Shown here one piece after another: positions 49,853 through 59,538 of a DNA stretch of 64,000 bases. A model generated the notes under the pieces. It was given only the letters and a program-made list of their open reading frames with translations. It was not told where the DNA came from and ran no database searches. Numbering within the stretch: position 1 is the stretch's first letter; each line of letters begins with the position of its first letter. The translations under genes and the position numbers were made by a program. Origin of the DNA: Lysobacter terrestris (GTDB lineage Bacteria; Pseudomonadota; Gammaproteobacteria; Xanthomonadales; Xanthomonadaceae); NCBI RefSeq assembly GCF_014489475.1, contig NZ_CP060820.1:1240001-1304000 (forward strand), read 5' to 3'.

Positions 49853-50025
49853 TCTTCTCCCCGCCTGCGGGGAGAAGATGCCCGCAGGGCAGATGAGGGG
49901 CGGCGAGCGGAGCGAGTTGCCTTTGCTTTTGCTACTAGAAGCAAGGACAACAGCAACAGCAGCTCGCTGCGCTCGCCTCCCCTCACCCGCCTTCGGCACC
50001 CTCTCCCCGCGCGCGGGGAGAGGGA
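49853..50025. repeat. Facing pair of palindromic intergenic repeats
   Basis: Left module CTTCTCCCCGC/GCGGGGAGAAG with GATGAGGGGCGGCGAGCGGA. Right module GCTCGCTGCGCTCGC...CCCCTCACCC with CTCTCCCCGC/GCGGGGAGAG. They are inverted relative to one another like the pairs at 18984 and 63617. The 357-bp spacer 49716-50072 otherwise holds only the terminator. Confidence 0.87.
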
Positions 50026-50072
50026 CGCCCAGCGAGCAAGCCTGCGGGTTCGTTGCGAACGCGTTGATCGAG

Positions 50073-51773
50073 CTACGGCATCACCGCATTGCGCCGCTCC
50101 GCCGTATCGCGCGCGTCCAGCACGACGACGCGGTTGCGGCCCTCATGCTTGGCGCGGTACATGGCTTCGTCCGCGCGCTGCAGCAGCGATTGCGTGCCGT
50201 CCATCGCCTGGCACTCCACCACGCCGATGCTCAGGGTCAGGCCCACCGGCGCGCCCTGCACGCTCGCGCACCGCGCTTCCACCTGCTCGCGGATGCGCTC
50301 GGCGAGGTCGCGCGCGTGCCGGCGCGCAGAGCCCGGCAACAGCAGCAGGAATTCCTCGCCACCGATGCGGCCCAGCTGCTGCTCAGGCTGCATCTGCGTG
50401 TGGATCGCATCGATCACCGCGCACAGGCAGGCGTCGCCGACGGCGTGACCGTGCGTGTCGTTGATGCGCTTGAAGTGGTCCAGGTCGAGGAACAACACCG
50501 ACAGCGGCATCGGGCGATGGCGGCTGTCGGCAATGGCGCGGTCCAGCCGACGCATCATGCCGGCGCGGTTGAGCACGCGGGTCAGCGCATCGTGTTCGGC
50601 ATCCTGCTGCGCGGCGTCGCGTTCGCGCTGGAAGGTGCGCATGCGGTGCGCCAGTCCCAGCACCAGCACCACCGCGGCGAACGCCTGCATCAGCGGCAGA
50701 CCATATTCGAGCCACGGATTGAGCGGCTGCCCCGCGCCCAGCTGCAGCGCGCGCGCGGTAGTGACGAAGACCAGCGGCACCCAGGCGATGAGGACGAAGC
50801 CGGCGTGGCGGCCGCCGCGCAGCCACACGGCCACCAGGGTGACGATCGCGATCACGTTGGCGAGCAGCAGCAGGCCGTTGCCGATCGGCGGGAACCAGGC
50901 GTTGCGCGAGGTCCCCGGCAGCACCGCCGACACCAGCAACGCGGCCAGCAGCAGCGTCGGCAGGATCGCACCCACCCACAACAGCGCCGTACTCAGCCGC
51001 GGTGCGCGCGGGCGCAGTTCGGCGAAATCGAGCAGGAAGAAGACGGTCACGATCGTCGAGCTGGTGGCGACGAACCAGATGCCTTCCGCACCGAACCGCG
51101 CCAGCCACGACAACGGCGCGAGCGCATAGGCATCGCCGTAGGCGAGCAGCACGTACAGCAGCTGCAGCGCCATCGTCGCGGCGAACAGCAGGTACACCCG
51201 TTCGCGCAGCTGCAGCCAGAACAGCAGCGTCACCAGCGAGACCCCGATCAGGATGCCCAGGCACAGCCACAGCACGCGCACGTGCCCATAGTCCTCGCTG
51301 GCGAAATCGCGCGACGAGCGCACGGCGAGCTGCAGCGGGTAGCGCGCGTCCTCCACGCCGACATAGATCGGCGCCGTGGTGTCGGGCCAGGCGAACGCCA
51401 GCGCGCGACGCGAGTGTCCGCTGTCGGCGCCCGGATCGAAGATCGACCCGCGCTGCGGCTGGTAGTGCGGCGGCGCCAGCACGGTCAGGCGCGCGCTGTA
51501 GGGGTGGTAGACCAGCAGCAGCCGCGACCCCTGCGCCGGCAGCGCATGCACGCGCCACCACCCGCCGTGTTGCGCGCCGGCCAGCTGGTGCGGTTCGGCG
51601 GTCGGCGTCCAGGCGCGTTCCGGCTGCGCTTGAACCTGCGCAGCGGTGGTCGCGATCCCATCGTGCAACCGCTCGATGCGGGCGACGCCATTGCTCGCGT
51701 GCGACGCCTCGGCGCCGGCCGGCATCAGCACCAGCCACGCCAACAGCGCCATCGCCCACCATGCTGCCTTCAT
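50073..51773 (-). CDS. Diguanylate cyclase with 7TMR-DISM sensor
   Basis: A 566-residue membrane protein. It has a signal segment (MKAAWWAMALLAWLVLMPAGA), a periplasmic 7TMR-DISMED2-like domain (about 25-170), seven transmembrane helices (about 180-375) and a C-terminal GGDEF domain with active site GRIGGEEFLLLLPG. An RxxD-type inhibitory site cannot be confirmed. It makes cyclic di-GMP in response to an unknown periplasmic ligand, possibly a carbohydrate. It is a single gene. The ATG at 51773 is chosen for the signal sequence; the frame continues upstream without one. Confidence 0.93.
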   Translation of the reverse strand: MKAAWWAMALLAWLVLMPAGAEASHASNGVARIERLHDGIATTAAQVQAQPERAWTPTAEPHQLAGAQHGGWWRVHALPAQGSRLLLVYHPYSARLTVLAPPHYQPQRGSIFDPGADSGHSRRALAFAWPDTTAPIYVGVEDARYPLQLAVRSSRDFASEDYGHVRVLWLCLGILIGVSLVTLLFWLQLRERVYLLFAATMALQLLYVLLAYGDAYALAPLSWLARFGAEGIWFVATSSTIVTVFFLLDFAELRPRAPRLSTALLWVGAILPTLLLAALLVSAVLPGTSRNAWFPPIGNGLLLLANVIAIVTLVAVWLRGGRHAGFVLIAWVPLVFVTTARALQLGAGQPLNPWLEYGLPLMQAFAAVVLVLGLAHRMRTFQRERDAAQQDAEHDALTRVLNRAGMMRRLDRAIADSRHRPMPLSVLFLDLDHFKRINDTHGHAVGDACLCAVIDAIHTQMQPEQQLGRIGGEEFLLLLPGSARRHARDLAERIREQVEARCASVQGAPVGLTLSIGVVECQAMDGTQSLLQRADEAMYRAKHEGRNRVVVLDARDTAERRNAVMP

Positions 51774-51881
51774 GCCCCGTCTCCCAGGCTGCCCGGGCAG
51801 TGTCCGCCGCGCCGGATGACACCGCAACCCTGCGCCAGGCCTTATGCTCGGCTTCCGCACAGGGCTCGGGGGGAGCCATCC

Positions 51882-52277
51882 ATGTCGACCGACATCAACT
51901 GGCTGGCCGCCGTTGCCGCCGCCGTCTCCGCGTTCGTGCTCGGCGGCATCTGGTACGGGCCGCTGTTCAAGAACGCCTGGTGCCGCGAAGCCGGCGTCGA
52001 CCCGAATGCGGCGCCCGCGCACCCGGCGCGCGTGTTCGGCAGCGCGTTCGTGCTGGCGCTGGTCGCCGCGATCGCGTTCGCGATGCTGCTGGGCCCCGCG
52101 CCGTCGCTGCACCTGGGCCTGCACCACGGCGCGCTGGTCGGCTTCGCCTTCGTCGCCACCAGCTTCGGCATCAACTACGCCTTCGCCCAGCGCAGCCTGA
52201 AGCTGTGGCTGATCGACGGCGGCTACCACGTGCTGCAGTTCGTGCTCTACGGCGCGATCCTGGGCCTGTGGCATTGA
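51882..52277 (+). CDS. DUF1761 membrane protein
   Basis: A 131-residue four-helix membrane protein with the DUF1761 pattern: NWLAAVAAAVSAFVLGGIWYGPLFKNAW, then GFAFVATSFGINYAFAQRSLKLWLIDGGYHVLQFVLYGAILGLW. The function is unknown. A GGGGGGAG ribosome site lies upstream. The next gene begins 5 bp after its stop, so they form a two-gene unit. Confidence 0.9.
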   Translation: MSTDINWLAAVAAAVSAFVLGGIWYGPLFKNAWCREAGVDPNAAPAHPARVFGSAFVLALVAAIAFAMLLGPAPSLHLGLHHGALVGFAFVATSFGINYAFAQRSLKLWLIDGGYHVLQFVLYGAILGLWH

Positions 52278-52282
52278 GCGCC

Positions 52283-52897
52283 ATGCCGATCCGCTGGTAC
52301 TTCGACTTCATCTCGCCGTTCTCCTACCTGCACTGGCAGAAGGTGAAGGCGCTGCCCGAGGCGGTGACGCCGGTGCCGATCGTGTTCGGCGCGGTGCTCG
52401 CCGCATGCGGGCAGAAAGGACCGGCGGAGATCCCCGGCAAGCGCGAATTCACCTACCGCCACGTGCTGTGGCAGGCGCGGCAGGAAGGCGTGGCGTTGCG
52501 CTTCCCGCCCGTGCACCCGTTCAATCCGCTGGCCGCGCTGCGCCTGTGCGTGGCCGCGGGCGCCAGCGCAGAGGCCGTCGATGCGATCTTCGACTGGATC
52601 TGGAAGGACGGGCATCCGGGCGACAGCTTCGAAGCGCTCGCGCCGGTGGCGGCCGCGCTCGGCATCGACGCTGCCGCGACGCAGGGCGAAGACACGAAGG
52701 CGCGGCTGCGCGCGAACACCGAAGCGGCGATCGCGGCCGGCGTCTACGGCGTGCCGACCCTGGCGTTCGCAGAGCACCTGTTCTGGGGCAACGATGCCCA
52801 CGCCTTCGCGCTTGCTGCGCTGCGCAATCCGGCGCTGCTGGCCGATCCGGAGATGCAGCGCGTCGGCGCGCTGCCGGTGGGCGTGCAACGGCGCTGA
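52283..52897 (+). CDS. DsbA-fold protein, 2-hydroxychromene-2-carboxylate isomerase family
   Basis: A 204-residue kappa-class GST-like protein. It opens RWYFDFISPFSYLHWQKV, where the Ser of SPFSY replaces the DsbA CxxC. Later motifs are FPPVHPFNPLAALRLCVAAG and YGVPTLAFAEHLFWGND. The family isomerises glutathione adducts such as chromene carboxylate; the true substrate here is not evident. It is probably co-transcribed with DUF1761. Confidence 0.88.
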   Translation: MPIRWYFDFISPFSYLHWQKVKALPEAVTPVPIVFGAVLAACGQKGPAEIPGKREFTYRHVLWQARQEGVALRFPPVHPFNPLAALRLCVAAGASAEAVDAIFDWIWKDGHPGDSFEALAPVAAALGIDAAATQGEDTKARLRANTEAAIAAGVYGVPTLAFAEHLFWGNDAHAFALAALRNPALLADPEMQRVGALPVGVQRR

Positions 52898-53013
52898 CGC
52901 GCCGCCACCCGTTGAAACGCCACGACCTGCATTGCCCGTCATGGGCGAAATCCCGTGCGCGGGCGTATGCTGCGCGGCACTGATCAAAAAAGCGCCGCCA
53001 GGGGGAAGCCAAG

Positions 53014-53961
53014 ATGCGCATCGGAATCGTCGTCGACTCGCCATGCGACCTGCCGGAAAGTTACCTGCAGGCCCACAACATCTCGATCCTCCCGACCACC
53101 GTGCGCATGGGCTCGGCCATGTTGGCCGACTACCGCAACCCGGAAGCGGCGCTGCAGTTCCTGCAGACCCACCTGGCCGAGCGCGGCTGGGAAGCGGAGA
53201 GCAGCCCGTTCGCGGTCGAGCAGATCCGCGAGCTGTTCCTCGGCAAGCTGGTCATCGACTACGACTTCGTGTTCTGCCTGACGATCACCAAGACGCGCAG
53301 CCAGATCTTCGACAACGCGCAGCAGGCCAGCTTCGCGATCCTCAACGAATACAAGGAACCGCGCGCGGCGGCGGGCAACAACTCGCCCTTCGCCCTGCGC
53401 GTGATCGACACGCAGAACCTGTTCGCCGCCCAGGGCGTGATGGCGGTGGAGGCGGTGCGCCTACGCGACGCCGGCGAGGGCACGCCGAAGATCCGCGCGC
53501 GACTGGAGAACCTCGCCCTGCACACGCAGGGTTTTTTGATCCCGCGCGACCTCAACTACATGCGCGAACGCACCCGCATCCGCGGCGACCGCAGCGTCAG
53601 CTTCCTCGCCGCCAAGCTCGGCACCGCCTTCGACATCAAGCCGATCCTGCACTGCAACCGCGGTGAGACCGGGCCGGTGGGCAAGGTCAAGAACTTCGAC
53701 AACGCCGCGCAGAAGCTGTTCGACCACGCCACCTCGCGCATCGAGAAGCGCGAGCTGATGACCCCGACCATGTGCGTGAGCTACGGCGGCGTGCTCGAGG
53801 AACTGCGCGAACTGCCCGGCTATGCGCAGCTGCGCCAGGCCTGCGTGGTGAACAACATCGAGTTGTTCGAGACGGTGATGAGCCTCACCAGCATGGTCAA
53901 CATCGGCAAGGGCGGCCTGGCCCTGGGCTACGCCGCGGAGACCGGCAAGATCGAGCTGTGA
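53014..53961 (+). CDS. DegV family fatty-acid-binding protein
   Basis: A 315-residue protein with the DegV opening RIGIVVDSPCDLPESYL, the FCLTITKTRSQIFDNAQQA stretch and the ILHCNRGETGPVGKVKNFDNA segment of the second domain. In Gram-positives DegV/FakB proteins present fatty acids to a kinase; no fakA is seen here, and in this group the role is uncertain. A single gene with an AGGGGGAAG ribosome site. Confidence 0.9.
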   Translation: MRIGIVVDSPCDLPESYLQAHNISILPTTVRMGSAMLADYRNPEAALQFLQTHLAERGWEAESSPFAVEQIRELFLGKLVIDYDFVFCLTITKTRSQIFDNAQQASFAILNEYKEPRAAAGNNSPFALRVIDTQNLFAAQGVMAVEAVRLRDAGEGTPKIRARLENLALHTQGFLIPRDLNYMRERTRIRGDRSVSFLAAKLGTAFDIKPILHCNRGETGPVGKVKNFDNAAQKLFDHATSRIEKRELMTPTMCVSYGGVLEELRELPGYAQLRQACVVNNIELFETVMSLTSMVNIGKGGLALGYAAETGKIEL

Positions 53962-54104
53962 CGATCAAGCTGTGACGAGCGGGTCGCGATGGTCGAATCG
54001 CGATCGCGCCGTGATCGTCGAGTCGTGATGTCTCCGCCCGCATTCACATGCGGGCAATAAATCCGGGCCTAAGCTGCGGTCGACTCCACTAGGGGACTTC
54101 CAGG

Positions 54105-54449
54105 ATGGCAACGCGCTACTACATCAGCCTGCCCGAGCCGACGCGCGCGCGCGGCAGCGATCCCGCCCTGGCCTTCAACGCGCACGGTGCCGAGGAGTTC
54201 GCCGCGCAGTTGCAGGACGCCTTGCGCACCACCGCGCTGTTCGAACGCTGGCGCCAGCGCCAGGAAGATCCGGACGGCGTCGATCCCTCCTACGGCGCCA
54301 CCGATCCGCAAGCCACCGTGCACGGCCAGCAGGACAACCTGCACGTGGTGCTGGTCGTGACCAGCACGATCCCGGGCAACGTGCTCAAGCACCGCCTGCG
54401 CCTGCTGGCCGGCAGCAGCTGGGAGCTGCGCGACGTCACCGCCGCCTGA
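54105..54449 (+). CDS. Conserved small protein of unknown function
   Basis: A 114-residue soluble protein: MATRYYISLPEPTRARGSDP, an amphipathic helix EEFAAQLQDALRTTALFERW, a polar loop and a last strand pair LHVVLVVTSTIPGNVLKHRL. It has no cysteine, signal or membrane segment. GGGGACTTCCAGG lies upstream. Codon use is like its neighbours, so I take it as real. I do not recognise its family. It lies between degV and the regulator gene on the opposite strand. Confidence 0.7.
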   Translation: MATRYYISLPEPTRARGSDPALAFNAHGAEEFAAQLQDALRTTALFERWRQRQEDPDGVDPSYGATDPQATVHGQQDNLHVVLVVTSTIPGNVLKHRLRLLAGSSWELRDVTAA

Positions 54450-54482
54450 TTGCGCGTCGCCGGCACAGCCGGCCCTGGACGC

Positions 54483-55124
54483 TCAGTCCTGAACCACCGT
54501 CTCGCCGACCGGCGGCTTGCGCCCGTCCGGCCGGTGCAGTGCCAGCAGCGCCACGCGGCCGCTGATGCCCTCGCGTTCGAACACCTGGTGCAGGTGGCTC
54601 TTCACCGTTTCCGGGCTGATCCCCAGGCGGCGGCCGATCTGCTTGTTGCTCATGCCCATGGCGGCCCAGTGCACGATCTCGCGCTGCCGCTCGGTGAGAT
54701 GACCGAGGTTGTTCACCGGCGCAGGCGCCCGCCGCTCCGCCGCCAGGGCCCGCGTCAGCAGAGCGCTGTCGACCGCGAACAACCCTGACTCGACCGCTCG
54801 CAGGGCCCGCAGCAGCACGTCGGGCGACGCCAGCTTCTCCAGGCAGCCGCTGGCGCCCAGGCGCGCGCAGCTGCGCAGGCTGCCGACATCCGGATGCCGG
54901 TAGCAGTAGATCCGCGACGACTGGCTGTCGGGCACCGGCAGGCGCGCCGTGCGCAGATCGTCTCCGTCCAGCAGCCAGATCGCCGGGCGGCCGGTGGGGC
55001 TCGGCAGGGTCTCGACGGTGAACACGCCGCACCAGTCCAGCTCCCCGCGCGGCGCCAACACGCGCTGGAGATGCACCGCCCAACGCCGGTCGCGTCCAAA
55101 AGCCAGTACCGGCAGACCCGACAT
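54483..55124 (-). CDS. LuxR-type response-regulator-like transcription factor
   Basis: A 213-residue protein with an N-terminal pseudo-receiver (residues 5-125) and a C-terminal LuxR/NarL HTH (HLTERQREIVHWAAMGMSNKQIGRRLGISPETVKSHLHQVF). The receiver shows WLLDGDDLR but lacks a clear full acidic pocket, so phosphorylation is doubtful. A strong GGGGGAGG ribosome site precedes the ATG. It is divergent from the large surface-protein gene with a 195-bp spacer, and is the obvious candidate to regulate it. Confidence 0.85.
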   Translation of the reverse strand: MSGLPVLAFGRDRRWAVHLQRVLAPRGELDWCGVFTVETLPSPTGRPAIWLLDGDDLRTARLPVPDSQSSRIYCYRHPDVGSLRSCARLGASGCLEKLASPDVLLRALRAVESGLFAVDSALLTRALAAERRAPAPVNNLGHLTERQREIVHWAAMGMSNKQIGRRLGISPETVKSHLHQVFEREGISGRVALLALHRPDGRKPPVGETVVQD

Positions 55125-55319
55125 GGGACCTCCCCCGTGGCGCGGGTTCGCGCACACCTTGTGGTTCACAACGTGCGGGAGGGATGAGGCCGGCCATCCG
55201 ATGGGTGTGCACCCGGGAGGGCGATTCCGAGGGGGGAGGGGCGGGCGGAAGCTGGGGCGTCGCAGCCGATCTGTGTCCCTAGGTCGCGACTTCCCCCAAC
55301 CGCTTCCGGAGACACGGAC

Positions 55320-57092
55320 ATGGCTAATCGCAAAACCTCCCGGCCATGGTCGACGTGGATCACCACCATGCTGACTGTGGCCGTCACGATCGGGCTGACA
55401 GGCACCCTCATGTTCATTCCGCCTCCTGCCCAGGCGGTGCATGACGATGCATCGCCCATCCTCAACTCCCCCTTCGAGCTGGACGGCAATGCCGTGAAGG
55501 AAAGCGGCCTGGATGACTGGGACAGCGTGCTGGCGCCCATCGCCAACGGCGTGCCCAACCCACCGGCCAACAGCGGCGCGACCTTCATCGACGACCGCAA
55601 CAATTCCGGCACCTCCGAGACCAGCGCCTTCTTCGGCAGCAACAAGGACATCCACGAGATCAACACGTGGGAGCGCAAGACCTCCGGCTTGTCTCCCGAC
55701 AAGGACAACATCACCAACGCCTACGCCAAGGCCTACTCGGTCGACCACGACGACAACCCGGCCACGCCCAAGCATCTCTTCATCTTCTTCGGTGCCGATC
55801 GTTTCGCCAACGATGGCGACGCCGCGCTTGGCTTCTGGTTCTTCAAGAACGACGTCACCGTCGCCGCGAGCGGTCCGAAGTCATCGTTCAGCGGCACCCA
55901 CTCCAACGACGACGTGCTGGTGCAGGTCGACTTCGTCAATGGCGGCAGCAAGAGCGAAGTGCAGATATTCCGCTGGCAGAGCGACGGCAACGGCAGCCAC
56001 GGCTTCCTGAACGAGATCAAGTTCGCATCGTCCAGCGGCTTCATCGTCTGCACCAACGACGATACGGCGTGCGCGATCACCAACCAGGGCGACAACACCG
56101 TTTCGCCGTGGACGTACATCCCCAAGGGCTCGACGGTGGACTCGAACTTCCCGCACGAGAGCTTCTACGAGGGTGCGATCGACGTCACCGCGCTGATCGG
56201 CGACGTCTGCTTCTCCAGCTTCATGGCTGAAACGCGCACTTCGCACTCGGAAACCGCCGAACTCAAGGACTACGCCATCGGCGATTTCAACCTGTGCGAC
56301 ATCTCGGTCACCAAGCGGTGCAAGACCAACACCACCCCGGTGATCGACCCGACCGGCACGTTCCTGACCACGACACTTGATGTCACGGTAACCAATACCG
56401 GCTTCGGCCCGGTGTACAAGACCGCGTTCGAGGAAGACATCACGATCCCCGACGCGAATACGGGTGTCCTGGCCTGCCGCCTGAAGTCGCCGATCGTGGA
56501 CGACAGCCTCGCCAAGGACGAACTGAAGGAGATCCTGGCCGGCGAACTGGCCCCCGGTGCATCGGTCACGGCCACGCTGGAGTGCGACCACACGAAGAAC
56601 CGAGTCTTCAACAACGTCACCGCGAGGGCATCGGCCTCGCCGACGGGCGCACGTGACATCACCGACAGCTACTCGATGATTGCCGAAGACACGTGCGAGC
56701 AGTCCATCTCGACGGCCATCCTGGTCGGCAAGACCTGCGACACCGTCAAGTTGGTGGTGGTCAACGGCACGTTGCAGCCCCAGGTATGCAACACCATCAC
56801 CCTGAAGAACACGTCGACCGAGAAGCTGGTCAAGATCAGTCTGGTGGATGATCCGACGCACGCGGCACCGACCACGCTGATCACCAACGGAGAACTGGCG
56901 CCTGGCGCATCCATCACGCCGATCGACCACTGCTACGTGCCGACCGCCACCGACTCGGCCACCGACGAACCCGAGCAGGCCAACTTCGGCAACGAGGTCC
57001 TGGCCACCGGCGAAGGTGCCATCAGCAAGACGTCGGTCGACGACAGCGAGAACATCCAGTGTGCGCTGTGCCCGCCGCCGCAATCGCAGTGA
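55320..57092 (+). CDS. Large secreted repeat/adhesin-like protein
   Basis: A 590-residue protein with a signal peptide (about residues 12-39, cleaving after PPPAQA). Residues 40-310 look like one beta-rich domain (SVDHDDNPATPKHLFIFFGADRFANDGDAALGFWFF) with two disulfide-type Cys pairs. After that come two DUF11-like beta-sandwich repeats (DISVTKRCKTNTTP...TLDVTVTNTGFGPV; QPQVCNTITLKNTSTEKLV), each with a GELAPGASVT-type motif. There is no LPxTG or membrane anchor. Composition is rich in Thr, Asp and Asn, unlike neighbours. Probably a surface or matrix protein. Confidence 0.8.
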   Translation: MANRKTSRPWSTWITTMLTVAVTIGLTGTLMFIPPPAQAVHDDASPILNSPFELDGNAVKESGLDDWDSVLAPIANGVPNPPANSGATFIDDRNNSGTSETSAFFGSNKDIHEINTWERKTSGLSPDKDNITNAYAKAYSVDHDDNPATPKHLFIFFGADRFANDGDAALGFWFFKNDVTVAASGPKSSFSGTHSNDDVLVQVDFVNGGSKSEVQIFRWQSDGNGSHGFLNEIKFASSSGFIVCTNDDTACAITNQGDNTVSPWTYIPKGSTVDSNFPHESFYEGAIDVTALIGDVCFSSFMAETRTSHSETAELKDYAIGDFNLCDISVTKRCKTNTTPVIDPTGTFLTTTLDVTVTNTGFGPVYKTAFEEDITIPDANTGVLACRLKSPIVDDSLAKDELKEILAGELAPGASVTATLECDHTKNRVFNNVTARASASPTGARDITDSYSMIAEDTCEQSISTAILVGKTCDTVKLVVVNGTLQPQVCNTITLKNTSTEKLVKISLVDDPTHAAPTTLITNGELAPGASITPIDHCYVPTATDSATDEPEQANFGNEVLATGEGAISKTSVDDSENIQCALCPPPQSQ

Positions 57093-57174
57093 TGGCATGA
57101 GGACCTGGACATGACAGCTGGGACATGACGTCCGTACGCACGACTCCCTCCCCCCTTTGGTCGTGCGTTCAACG

Positions 57175-57208
57175 AGGGCGGTGGATCGCATCCACCGCCC
57201 TTTCTTTC
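57175..57208 (+). terminator. Rho-independent terminator of the surface-protein gene
   Basis: A perfect 12-bp stem AGGGCGGTGGAT/ATCCACCGCCCT (57175-57186, 57190-57201) with a 3-nt loop and the tail TTCTTTC, about 80 bp after the stop. Confidence 0.9.
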
Positions 57209-57279
57209 ATCGCAAACGCGGAGGGCGACGGAACCCCCGTCGCCCCCTGCATGCCTGCGCCAGACGGGCGCGTTTCGCG

Positions 57280-59262
57280 TCAGAGCACGCGGAAGCTGCC
57301 GCTGGCGCTGGCCGCAGTGCCGCCGAGCACAGCCTCCGCGCGGAGCCCGTAGTTGCCGGCAGCGCCCTTGCCCTTGGCGGTGCGATAGGTCGCACGCGCA
57401 TAACCGTCGCTGCCGCTGCTCGCGCTGACGACCGTGGTGCTGCCGCTCGGCAGGGTCACGGTGAACTTCACGCTGGCACCGGCCGTGGCGACGCCGTCCT
57501 TCTTCACCAGCGCGCTCATGTACACGGTTTCGCCGCGCGCGTAGCTCGCCTTGTCGGTCGCCACCGCTTCGCTCAACGTGCCGGTTGGCGCGGACACGGT
57601 GTAGTTGCCCGAGGCGCTGGTCGTATGAATGGCGCCGGTGCTGCTGCTCACGCCCACGCCGATGCCGTAGCTGCCGGCCGCGGCGGTGCCCGCCGAGACG
57701 ACGCCGAGCGTGGTGCTCGCGCTGGCGCCGGGGCTCAGGGTCAGGCTCGTCGCCGCCAGCGTGCCCGACCAGCCGCTCGGCACGCTGCGCGCCAGGCTGA
57801 AGCTGGTCGCGCTGCAGGCGCTGCTGTCCTTGTTGGTCACGCTCACCGCGTAGTTCACCGCGGTGCCGGCGGCCACCGCCGTCGCGGGGCCGCTCACGCT
57901 CACGACCGGTGCCGCACGCGTGCACGTCGGCGTCGAACCGCCGCTACCGATGCTCACGTCGAGCGTCGCGCCATTGGCGTCGGCGGAGACGAGCGTGAAG
58001 GACACATTCGCCGCCGCCTCGCTGTAGGTCTGCCCGACCGCCAGCGCGCCGTCCTGGAAGTCGCCGTTCGTCGTGATGTAGCTGGCAGGCGTGGTGTCGA
58101 GCAGGTCGCTGCTGTAGCGGTCACCCTCGGTCGCCAGGCGCACGATCACGCCGCGGGTCAGGTTGCCGACGCTGCCAAGCATGGCATCGGCGCCGATGGG
58201 CTGGCGGTACTCGATGTAGTACCACAGCTGCTTGCCGCTGCTGTCCACGCCACGCGGGATCTTGATCGCCTTGGGGCCGACCGAACTGCTGGAATACGGC
58301 TCGATCGAGTAACGGCCGCTGACGTTGGCGGTGTGGATCGGCGGCGACACGCCATCGTTGAGCCAGCCCATCAGTTCCTTCTGGAACGGGCTGAACTGGC
58401 CGGCGCGCAGAGAACCCATGATGTCGATGACGTCGCCGTAGTCGGCCACCGTGCAGCTGGCGCCGAGCGTGGTGCTACCGCAGTCGCGGCTGTGCGCGTG
58501 GCTCAGGCCCTGGTTGTGGCCGAGTTCGTGGCCAATGGTGTGCAGGGTGAAGCTGCCGTTGATCCACGCGTTCGTCTTCGCGCCGCCGACATTGCCCGAC
58601 CCGGCCCAGCCGCAGGCGCTGATCGTCGGGAACATGAAGATCGTGCGCTTGTACGTCGACAGGTCGACGCCGCTGGCGGCAACGGCCTTCTGCGCTTCGG
58701 TGTAGATCGAGGCGGTATCGCAGGTCGCACTGCTCACCGGGATGGTGTACCAGCCGAACGTGTCGCCCGTGAGCCAGGTCTGCTGGAACGAGGCTTCCTT
58801 GTAGAAATTGTTGACCGTGCCGAACACCAGGTCATTGACCGCGGTGGCAGTCATCGGTTGGGGGGCGTTGTCCTGGAAGTTCACCAGGATCACCGCGGTG
58901 CGCTGCTCGCCCATGGTGTACGGCAGGGCCGCCTGCACCACCTGCACACTGCCCGAATCGCTGGACAGCGCCAGGGTCTCGCCGGCCAGCTGGCCGCGGA
59001 CGCGCACGCGTGCGCCGCTGAGCAGGCCATTGCGCTTGCCTTCGGACTTGAGTTCGAAACGCCGCTGTTCGGTCTTGAGGAAATGGCGCTCGCGGCTGTG
59101 GCCATCGGCGTAGTCCTCGACCAGCACTTCCAGCTCGCCTTCCAGCGTGGTGGCGGTGGTCGCCGCGCGCGGCGCGGCATGCGCCGACGGCACGCTCATC
59201 GGGAACAGGAGCAGCAGCGCGGCGCTGAAGGCGACACGGGCCGCCGTGGGGGAAAACTGCAT
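57280..59262 (-). CDS. Secreted metzincin (M11-like) metallopeptidase with C-terminal Ig-like domains
   Basis: A 660-residue protein. A signal peptide (AARVAFSAALLLLFPMSVPSAHA) precedes a propeptide. The catalytic domain carries the extended zinc motif HELGHNQGLSH and a Met-turn VIDIMGS, the gametolysin-like M11 pattern. After residue 400 come a NEW3/CARDB-type sandwich (APVVSVSGPATAVAAGTAVNYAVSV) and an Ig-like domain (VATDKASYARGETVYMSALV). It is probably an extracellular protease, common in predatory Lysobacter-like bacteria. GAGGTAG precedes the ATG at 59262. Confidence 0.9.
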   Translation of the reverse strand: MQFSPTAARVAFSAALLLLFPMSVPSAHAAPRAATTATTLEGELEVLVEDYADGHSRERHFLKTEQRRFELKSEGKRNGLLSGARVRVRGQLAGETLALSSDSGSVQVVQAALPYTMGEQRTAVILVNFQDNAPQPMTATAVNDLVFGTVNNFYKEASFQQTWLTGDTFGWYTIPVSSATCDTASIYTEAQKAVAASGVDLSTYKRTIFMFPTISACGWAGSGNVGGAKTNAWINGSFTLHTIGHELGHNQGLSHAHSRDCGSTTLGASCTVADYGDVIDIMGSLRAGQFSPFQKELMGWLNDGVSPPIHTANVSGRYSIEPYSSSSVGPKAIKIPRGVDSSGKQLWYYIEYRQPIGADAMLGSVGNLTRGVIVRLATEGDRYSSDLLDTTPASYITTNGDFQDGALAVGQTYSEAAANVSFTLVSADANGATLDVSIGSGGSTPTCTRAAPVVSVSGPATAVAAGTAVNYAVSVTNKDSSACSATSFSLARSVPSGWSGTLAATSLTLSPGASASTTLGVVSAGTAAAGSYGIGVGVSSSTGAIHTTSASGNYTVSAPTGTLSEAVATDKASYARGETVYMSALVKKDGVATAGASVKFTVTLPSGSTTVVSASSGSDGYARATYRTAKGKGAAGNYGLRAEAVLGGTAASASGSFRVL

Positions 59263-59538
59263 CGGAACTACCTCGGGAATGGACGGTGCGGGCCGGCATC
59301 CCGCCGATTGCCACGGGGTCCGAAGACCCCGCAGCCGGACCCGGAGGTCCGTCGATACGTCCTGTGCCGACCGCGCCGCTGCTCCCCCACAGCGGCGCCG
59401 GCGCATGTTCCCGATTCGTTCCTGGCGCTACCGGTACTGGGTCCACAGTTCGGGGAAGCCGTGGCCAAAATTTCGCCATGCCCGCGACGCGACCGCGTGG
59501 TTTTCCCGTTCAGATTTTGGCGCCGCTAAGCTGTGCGC

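Noticed and set aside
54036-54055. Hairpin GCCCGCAT-TCAC-ATGCGGGC after degV as a terminator
   Set aside because: The stem is good but no T-run follows on either strand, so I do not call a terminator.
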